Of a stretch of 19,702 nt of DNA, positions 15,751 through 19,702 are shown piece by piece; the first letter of the stretch is position 1, and each line of letters starts with the position of its first letter. This DNA is from Acididesulfobacillus acetoxydans. Lineage in GTDB: Bacteria > Bacillota > Desulfitobacteriia > Desulfitobacteriales > Desulfitobacteriaceae. The notes beneath the pieces were generated by a model. That model saw only the letters and a list, made by a program, of their open reading frames with translations. It searched no databases and was not told the DNA's origin. Both the position numbers and the translations under genes were made by a program. The stretch lies in assembly GCF_900016645.1 (NCBI RefSeq), contig NZ_CDGJ01000034.1. One strand, 5' to 3'.

Positions 15751-16743
15751 CTAGATTAGGCTCTCCATTGCCTTGCCGGCCCAGGCGGAATCGTTTAACA
15801 GGGCACGGCCGACGCCGATTAAATCCGCCTTATTCTCTTCAAGCAGCCGTTCCGCAGCCATCGCCTCCGTGATTCCCCCAGTCAAAATGACGGGCAGGGA
15901 AACCGCTTGCTTAATCGCGGCCGCCCAAGGAGCGAAATAACCTTGAGCGTTCAGCCCCGGCACACTATAGCCGCACATACCTCCGGAGATGTCCAGAATA
16001 TCAAGCCCGGCCTCCGCCAAATAGCGGGCCGCCCGGCAACTCTCTTTGAGCGTTACCCCGCCTTCGGTACAGTCGGACGCACCCCAACGCATCAGGACCG
16101 GGTAATCCGGACCCACCGCTCCCCTGACCGCTTCCAGAACTTCCAGGTGAAGCCGCAGCCGGCTGCGCAGTTCCCCGCCGTATTCATCGAGTCGTCGGTT
16201 GGTCAGAGGGGAGAAGAACTGATTGAGAAGATAGCCGTGAGCCGCGTGAATCTCTACTCCGTCAAAACCCGCCTCTTTCACCCTGCGGGCCGCCTCCGCG
16301 AAACTCTCGATTATCTGCGCAATTTCCTCATGATTCAACTCCCGGGGCAAGCCGCCTTTGCGTGGATTGGCTACTGCCGACGGCCCCACCGGGGTCTCAC
16401 GAATGACTTCCTCGGATGTCGCGCTTCCCGCATGGTTGATCTGCATCACGGTTTTCGGCCCGTTCCGGTGGATCTCCTGCGCCAGCCGTCTCAAGCCGGG
16501 GACCGTTCTCTCTCCGGCCACCGACAACTGCCCCAGACTCGCTTGCCCCAAAGGGCTGACGTAACTGTGCTCTATGATAATAAGTCCCAAATAGCCGCCC
16601 AGCGACTTTTCCGCATAATAATCGATCAGACTGCCGCCGGCCGTCCCGTCCTTCTCAGCCTTGGCCGTGGCCATGGGCGGCATGACGAGCCGGTTGGTCA
16701 AATGAAGGGAACCCACATCCAAAGGCATGGTCAATTTGTACAT
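15751..16743 (-). CDS. Old yellow enzyme family NADH:flavin oxidoreductase
   Basis: FMN-dependent ene-reductase-like protein of 330 residues, a single TIM barrel. Visible motifs are LTNRLVMPPMATAKA near the N-terminus, GFDGVEIHAAHGYLLNQFFSP (catalytic His region), the typical NRRLDEYGG, and a phosphate-binding end GGITEAMAAERLLEE...GVGRALLND. It lacks the extra C-terminal [4Fe-4S]/FAD/NADH domains of dienoyl-CoA reductase-type members. ATG at 16741-16743 has AAGGAGG 8 nt upstream. It lies 85 nt after degV and abuts gluQ. The physiological substrate cannot be told from sequence; an anaerobic enoate or quinone reductase is typical of the family. Confidence 0.9.
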   Translation of the reverse strand: MYKLTMPLDVGSLHLTNRLVMPPMATAKAEKDGTAGGSLIDYYAEKSLGGYLGLIIIEHSYVSPLGQASLGQLSVAGERTVPGLRRLAQEIHRNGPKTVMQINHAGSATSEEVIRETPVGPSAVANPRKGGLPRELNHEEIAQIIESFAEAARRVKEAGFDGVEIHAAHGYLLNQFFSPLTNRRLDEYGGELRSRLRLHLEVLEAVRGAVGPDYPVLMRWGASDCTEGGVTLKESCRAARYLAEAGLDILDISGGMCGYSVPGLNAQGYFAPWAAAIKQAVSLPVILTGGITEAMAAERLLEENKADLIGVGRALLNDSAWAGKAMESLI

Positions 16744-16754
16744 AGAAAGAACCT

Positions 16755-16804
16755 CCTTGACTTAACCTTGACTTGACTTAACTTAACTTAAACTTGACTT
16801 AAAA
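16755..16804 (-). repeat. Degenerate pentanucleotide repeat (AAGTY)n upstream of the flavin oxidoreductase
   Basis: The minus strand reads as about nine or ten AAGTC/AAGTT units with two one-base slips, running straight into the AAGGAGG Shine-Dalgarno. Such a tract can change length by slippage and so alter the 5'UTR. Confidence 0.6.
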
Positions 16805-16828
16805 GTGATGCTTATAACCGCGGCCATC

Positions 16829-17680
16829 CTACGGCCAGGGTAAATAGGCTAAGCCCAAAGCACCCTGACCGACGTGAGCAGCAATCACCGGCCCGGCTCC
16901 GAAAACCCGAATGTCCTGTTGCGGGTACTCCCGCCTCAATTCGGAAGCAGTCTTTTCCCCCAAGTCCGGACTGCCCACGTGCTGGACACAGATCCTATGA
17001 GGCCTGCCGCCGGCCAAATCTTTAGCCAGTTCGTCTTTGACGCGTCCCCAAGCTTTGGCCCGGGAGCGCACCTTGGCAAAAACGTCTATTTGCCCCTTGT
17101 TATTGACGCAAAGGATCGGCTTGATCTGCAGCAAAGTACCCACAACTGCCGCTCCCCCTCCGATCCGGCCACCCCGGCGCAGGTTTTCCAGAGTCTCCAA
17201 GATAAAGTACAGTCTGGTTTGCGTCTTCAAATCTTCCAGGTGTTCGACGATCCGCCGCACCGGGACCCCCGCTTCAGCCCACTCTGCCGCGGCCCAGGCC
17301 AAAAGACCGAAAGCCAGGGCCCCGGTTCCGGAGTCAACGACGTGCACATCGTGCTTTGACGCGAGGTCCCGGGCCATGCGGGCAGCCACTACCGTCCCGC
17401 TCAAGCCTTCCGACAAATGCAGGCTGACGATACTCTCGGCCCCCGCGGCAAATAAATCCTCATATACAGTGAGGAAATCACCGACCGAAGGCTGGGAAGT
17501 CGTCGGGAAACCGGAGATTTGCCGGAGTTTACCCAGGAAATCCAACGTGCCGATCTCTGTTTCGGTAAAGGTTTCTTCCCCCACTGTCACTTTGAGGGGA
17601 ACAACCCGGATATGAAACCTGTCCAGAATATCCTGGGTCAAATAGCCGGTAGAATCCATCACCACAGCCGTTTTCCGCAA
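16829..17680 (-). CDS. DegV family fatty-acid-binding protein
   Basis: DegV/FakB-type protein that binds a fatty acid, in FakB paralogues for phosphorylation by FakA. Family motifs are VVMDSTGYL at the N-terminus, FPTTSQPSVGDF, SLHLSEGLSGTVVAA, VVDSGTGALAFG and ETLENLRRGGRIGG. The C-terminal lobe ends GPVIAAHVGQGALGLAYL. I chose the TTG at 17678-17680 (RKTAVVMDSTG) because GGGGGAGAGGG lies 5 nt upstream and DegV proteins normally start just before the DST motif. The ATG at 17705-17707, with a weaker AGGAT, would give nine more residues (292 aa). No fakA-like kinase is in the window, so the role is a family inference. It may be cotranscribed with the flavin oxidoreductase gene. Confidence 0.88.
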   Translation of the reverse strand: MRKTAVVMDSTGYLTQDILDRFHIRVVPLKVTVGEETFTETEIGTLDFLGKLRQISGFPTTSQPSVGDFLTVYEDLFAAGAESIVSLHLSEGLSGTVVAARMARDLASKHDVHVVDSGTGALAFGLLAWAAAEWAEAGVPVRRIVEHLEDLKTQTRLYFILETLENLRRGGRIGGGAAVVGTLLQIKPILCVNNKGQIDVFAKVRSRAKAWGRVKDELAKDLAGGRPHRICVQHVGSPDLGEKTASELRREYPQQDIRVFGAGPVIAAHVGQGALGLAYLPWP

Positions 17681-17848
17681 AAGTTTCCCTCTCCCCCGTA
17701 AATGCATTCACGATAGATCCTAACCGGTCGCTTCAGCCAACCTCTGCCGTTGCCCCGCGCATCTCAGGGCTGATCGCGACTTGGCATCTTGCTTACGGTC
17801 ACAGACCGGATTTGCGGCATCTTTCGCCTTGGCTTTTGACCATCCCCT

Positions 17849-17883
17849 ACAGTATAGCCAAAAAAGCCCAAACAGTATAGCCG
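17849..17883. repeat. Pair of 11-bp direct repeats, 23 bp apart
   Basis: ACAGTATAGCC followed by A-rich sequence occurs at 17849-17859 and 17872-17882. On the minus strand, toward degV, each gives GGCTATACTGT, which contains a TATACT box, but neither has a good -35 partner at 16-18 bp. It could be a regulator half-site pair. Apart from these repeats and the tRNA promoter, I see nothing definite in the 17,708-18,059 gap. Confidence 0.35.
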
Positions 17884-18012
17884 AAAGACTGCTAAAAGAT
17901 GCGAGGCGCCCGAAGAGCCGCAAGGGTCTTAAACACTCCGCAGGGTGCTCAGGGAATCTTCGGGGAGCCTAAAGAAATATTCAGCTCAGCCCTTAAAGGA
18001 CGGGCAGAAGCC

Positions 18013-18044
18013 TTGACACCCTTGTTCCGCTTTGGTAATATAAT
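18013..18044 (+). promoter_or_regulatory. Promoter of tRNA-Pro
   Basis: A consensus -35 TTGACA (18013-18018), a 17-bp spacer and TAATAT (18036-18041), overlapping TATAAT at 18039-18044. It lies about 16 nt upstream of the tRNA 5' end. Confidence 0.75.
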
Positions 18045-18059
18045 ACTCGTTCGGTTTGA

Positions 18060-18136
18060 CGGGGCGTGGCGCAGTTTGGTAGCGCGCTTGGTTCGGGACC
18101 AAGAGGCCGCAGGTTCGAATCCTGTCGCCCCGACCA
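18060..18136 (+). tRNA. tRNA-Pro (anticodon CGG)
   Basis: A complete cloverleaf reads by hand. Acceptor CGGGGCG/CGCCCCG, D arm GCGC/GCGC with AGTTTGGTA loop, anticodon arm CTTGG-TTCGGGA-CCAAG (anticodon CGG, codon CCG), and T arm GCAGG-TTCGAAT-CCTGT. The discriminator A and an encoded CCA end it at 18136. Confidence 0.97.
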
Positions 18137-18167
18137 TCTCTAATACCACTCAAATGCAGTTGCAGCC

Positions 18168-18190
18168 GGGGCTTGAGCCCTTTTAATTTT
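18168..18190 (+). terminator. Weak intrinsic terminator after tRNA-Pro
   Basis: A short GGGC-TTGA-GCCC hairpin is followed by TTTTAATTTTT. The 4-bp stem is small but GC-only and the U-tract is good. Confidence 0.5.
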
Positions 18191-18203
18191 TATCATTTTT
18201 GAG

Positions 18204-18223
18204 GTTTGGACAGAGTTTGGACA
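18204..18223. repeat. Two 9-bp direct repeats GTTTGGACA
   Basis: GTTTGGACA at 18204-18212 and 18215-18223, about 70 bp past the tRNA. tRNA 3' flanks are frequent integration sites, but no integrase gene or copy of the tRNA 3' end is visible in the window. Confidence 0.3.
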
Positions 18224-18275
18224 AGTTTCTGTGAGTCAGGCAATATTAAAGTTATGACCCTCTTTTGACTTTCTC

Positions 18276-18305
18276 TTGACCTCTTTATGGGCCCTCTTTT
18301 ATGGT
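18276..18305 (+). promoter_or_regulatory. Possible promoter of the GNAT gene
   Basis: TTGACC (18276-18281), 18 bp, TATGGT (18300-18305). The match is moderate and leaves a leader of about 110 nt containing AGCCC...GGGCTTTTT (about 18,353-18,390), a weak terminator-like hairpin. Nothing else is evident between the tRNA terminator and 18,422. Confidence 0.3.
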
Positions 18306-18422
18306 TTTATCTAACAGAGCATGTTCTTTTTTGGGGGGCAGGCGTCTGCAAGAGCCCGAGAGTCAGAAATTAAAGGGCTTTTTCGAGTCGCCACGTTATT
18401 TTCCTGTTGGGGGTAAGGCAAA

Positions 18423-19016
18423 ATGCTGCAAGGCAAAAAGACGTCCCTGCGTCCGCTGGAGGAAACGGATCTGGAAGTGCTTCAGGCCTGGTACAATGAC
18501 CAGGAAGTTAACTTTTGGGCCAACGCGGCTTGGCCACTCTCTACGATGTTCAACAAGGATGCCTTGGCCGAACGCATTTTTCAATCCGGAGAGGCCGGGG
18601 CAGGGTTGAAAGACGAATACCGTTATGCCATCCTCACGGATGACAAAAAAATGATTGGCTACACCGGTTTCCGTCAGATGAACATTCCTGCCCGTTCGGC
18701 CACCTTATTCATTACGATTGGGGACAAAGCTTACTGGAGCCGGGGCTATGGTTCGGACGCCCTCTTCACCTTGGCCCAGTATCTCTTTCGTCAATGGAAC
18801 TTTTATCGCTTGCAACTTGACACTTGGGACGGAAATGTCCGGGCCCTGAAAGCTTATCAAAAAGTGGGATTTCGGATTGAAGGCCGCCTGCGCGAGGCAC
18901 GTTACGTTTTAGGACAATACCGTGATGCGGTTCTTCTGGGGATGTTGCAAAAGGACTTCTTTGCCGACCATCCCGATCTTGCCGCGGGCGGGATACCTGG
19001 GGAACAGAACTCTTGA
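18423..19016 (+). CDS. GNAT family N-acetyltransferase (RimJ/RimL type)
   Basis: A 197-residue acetyl-CoA-dependent N-acetyltransferase. LRPLEETDLEVLQAWYND opens the fold as in RimJ/RimL-like proteins. MIGYTGF and the acetyl-CoA pyrophosphate loop SRGYGSDAL follow, then LQLDTWDGNVRALKAYQKVG and FRIEGRLREARY (typical C-terminal motif). ATG at 18423 has GGGGGTAAGG just upstream. The substrate (ribosomal protein, antibiotic or small amine) cannot be inferred. It is plus-strand and apparently monocistronic. Confidence 0.88.
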   Translation: MLQGKKTSLRPLEETDLEVLQAWYNDQEVNFWANAAWPLSTMFNKDALAERIFQSGEAGAGLKDEYRYAILTDDKKMIGYTGFRQMNIPARSATLFITIGDKAYWSRGYGSDALFTLAQYLFRQWNFYRLQLDTWDGNVRALKAYQKVGFRIEGRLREARYVLGQYRDAVLLGMLQKDFFADHPDLAAGGIPGEQNS

Positions 19017-19091
19017 GCAGATCTTGAGACTTTTGAGCTGCGTGTAGCCTTAGTCCATAGCCACTACACCCAAGACTCTTGAGCATGGGGC

Positions 19092-19120
19092 TTGCCAAAA
19101 AACCAAAAGTGATCTAAGAT
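19092..19120 (+). promoter_or_regulatory. Predicted promoter of the FMN riboswitch transcript
   Basis: TTGCCA (19092-19097), a 17-bp spacer and TAAGAT (19115-19120). It would start transcription about 100 nt before the aptamer. No other good pair was seen between the GNAT stop and the aptamer. Confidence 0.4.
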
Positions 19121-19225
19121 AAAGCCGACATGAATGTTCAGTCAAGTACCGAGCGGTTACGAGCCTGATTTCATCGACACCTTTCAAACACAAATCATTC
19201 AGCCATCAACCGCATATGTGTTTTG

Positions 19226-19336
19226 CTCCTCTGGGGATAGGTGAAAATCCTTACCGGCGGTAAAGCCCGCGAGCCGTTTTGGCAGATCCGGTGTGATTCC
19301 GGAGCCGACAGTTACAGTCTGGATGGGAAGAGGGAA
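19226..19336 (+). ncRNA. FMN riboswitch (RFN element)
   Basis: The conserved RFN blocks occur in order: GGGGATAGGTGAAAATCC, ACCGGCGGTAAAGCCCGCGAGC, GATCCGGTGTGATTCCGGAGCCGACAGT, and AGTCTGGATGGGAAGAGG. The outer P1 helix pairs CCTCT with AGAGG. It senses FMN and normally controls riboflavin synthesis or uptake genes. The controlled gene is not in the window, because a group II intron begins just downstream. Confidence 0.93.
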
Positions 19337-19377
19337 GGCCGGCTTAGCAGTTGGCTTTGTTTTCCTGCTTGCGTTGC

Positions 19378-19407
19378 GGCACCCGGAGGATTTCGGGTGC
19401 CTTTTCT
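19378..19407 (+). terminator. Riboswitch expression-platform terminator
   Basis: GGCACCCG/CGGGTGCC (8-bp perfect stem, 8-nt loop) followed by TTTTCT, about 40 nt past the aptamer. In the FMN-bound state this should stop transcription. Confidence 0.85.
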
Positions 19408-19408
19408 G

Positions 19409-19702
19409 GTGCGCCACGCATGACGATTAACTTGACGGTGAAAGTCCGTTATGGGGGTATGTAGCGACCAACCATTAGCTCAAGGCAAGGGTGTCCATTG
19501 CGAGATGGAATCTGAAGGAAGCCGGCGGCAAAGTTCCGCCCCGAGGAACACGAACAATATTAGGCGCGAAATGTGGGGTAAGACTGCCATACAAGTTGAA
19601 GCCCAAAAGCTACACGGACACGTCAGCGTAAATGTTGCGGGGACATGGAATGAAAGTGAATCGTCTTACCGTGGGAGGCCTCACGGACGGGTGGAAACGG
19701 AG
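19409..19702 (+). mobile_element. Group II intron, 5' ribozyme part (continues beyond window)
   Basis: The sequence from GTGCG (19409) has the look of a bacterial group II intron 5' end and domain I. Recognised blocks are the 5' GTGCGCC, GACGGTGAAAGTCCG, CTCAAGGCAAGGGTGTCC, GATGGAATCTGAAGGAAGC, GGCAAAGTTCC, CGAGGAACACGAA and GGGAGGCCTCACGGACGGG. There is no coding frame here, as expected before the intron-encoded reverse transcriptase/maturase, which would lie further right. The 5' boundary is set by the GTGCG consensus. It is in the same orientation as the riboswitch and could be spliced out of the downstream message. The structural class is not settled. Confidence 0.8.

Noticed and set aside
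17720..17923. 67-codon minus-strand frame with a hydrophobic N-terminal stretch
   Set aside because: Its only early start is a TTG without Shine-Dalgarno, and it runs through the direct-repeat spacer. Kept as non-coding.
18137..18422. Integrase remnant or att site after the tRNA
   Set aside because: No integrase-like frame on either strand and no duplicate of the tRNA 3' end within the window.
1..19702. CRISPR array or defence system
   Set aside because: No regularly spaced direct repeats with unique spacers and no cas-like or other defence-type proteins were seen.

Overview
This window carries a nearly complete Wood-Ljungdahl (reductive acetyl-CoA) carbonyl-branch operon from an anaerobic, moderately GC-rich Bacillota member. 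The closest match by eye is the acetogen / Peptococcaceae-Moorella type: the proteins align well with remembered Moorella thermoacetica Acs sequences, and metal ligands fall at the same or nearly the same residue numbers. The exact genus cannot be fixed from the sequence alone.

Main operon (minus strand, about 14,540 down to 1,031). A sigma-A-like promoter precedes cooC (nickel-insertion ATPase). Then follow acsA (CO dehydrogenase), acsB (acetyl-CoA synthase), acsC (corrinoid/iron-sulfur protein large subunit), acsV (reductive activator of the corrinoid protein), acsD (corrinoid protein small subunit) and acsE (methyl-H4folate methyltransferase). Two HdrA/QmoAB-like flavin/iron-sulfur genes come last, and a good intrinsic terminator closes the unit. 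Together AcsE, AcsCD and AcsAB move a methyl group from methyl-H4folate to cobalt and join it with CO (from CO2) and CoA; AcsV rescues oxidised Co(II), and CooC matures the nickel sites. The HdrA-like pair probably handles electrons for this pathway, but no hdrB, hdrC, metV or metF lies next to it. Hairpins sit in several spacers (acsB-acsC, acsC-acsV, acsE-hdr) and may tune expression within the operon.

Left edge (1-900, minus strand). A partial, unrecognised protein with a helical N-terminal part and a low-complexity tail runs off the window. It ends in a 14-residue tandem repeat and starts at a TTG with a strong ribosome binding site.

Second cluster (17,680 down to 14,782, minus strand): a DegV-family lipid-binding protein, an old-yellow-enzyme flavin oxidoreductase, and glutamyl-Q tRNA(Asp) synthetase. 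The last two genes abut as TAGATG. An AAGTY pentanucleotide repeat lies in front of the flavin oxidoreductase.

Right part (18,013-19,702, plus strand): tRNA-Pro(CGG) with its own promoter and a weak terminator, a GNAT acetyltransferase, then an FMN riboswitch with its terminator. Directly behind that terminator begins a bacterial group II intron whose remainder lies beyond the window.
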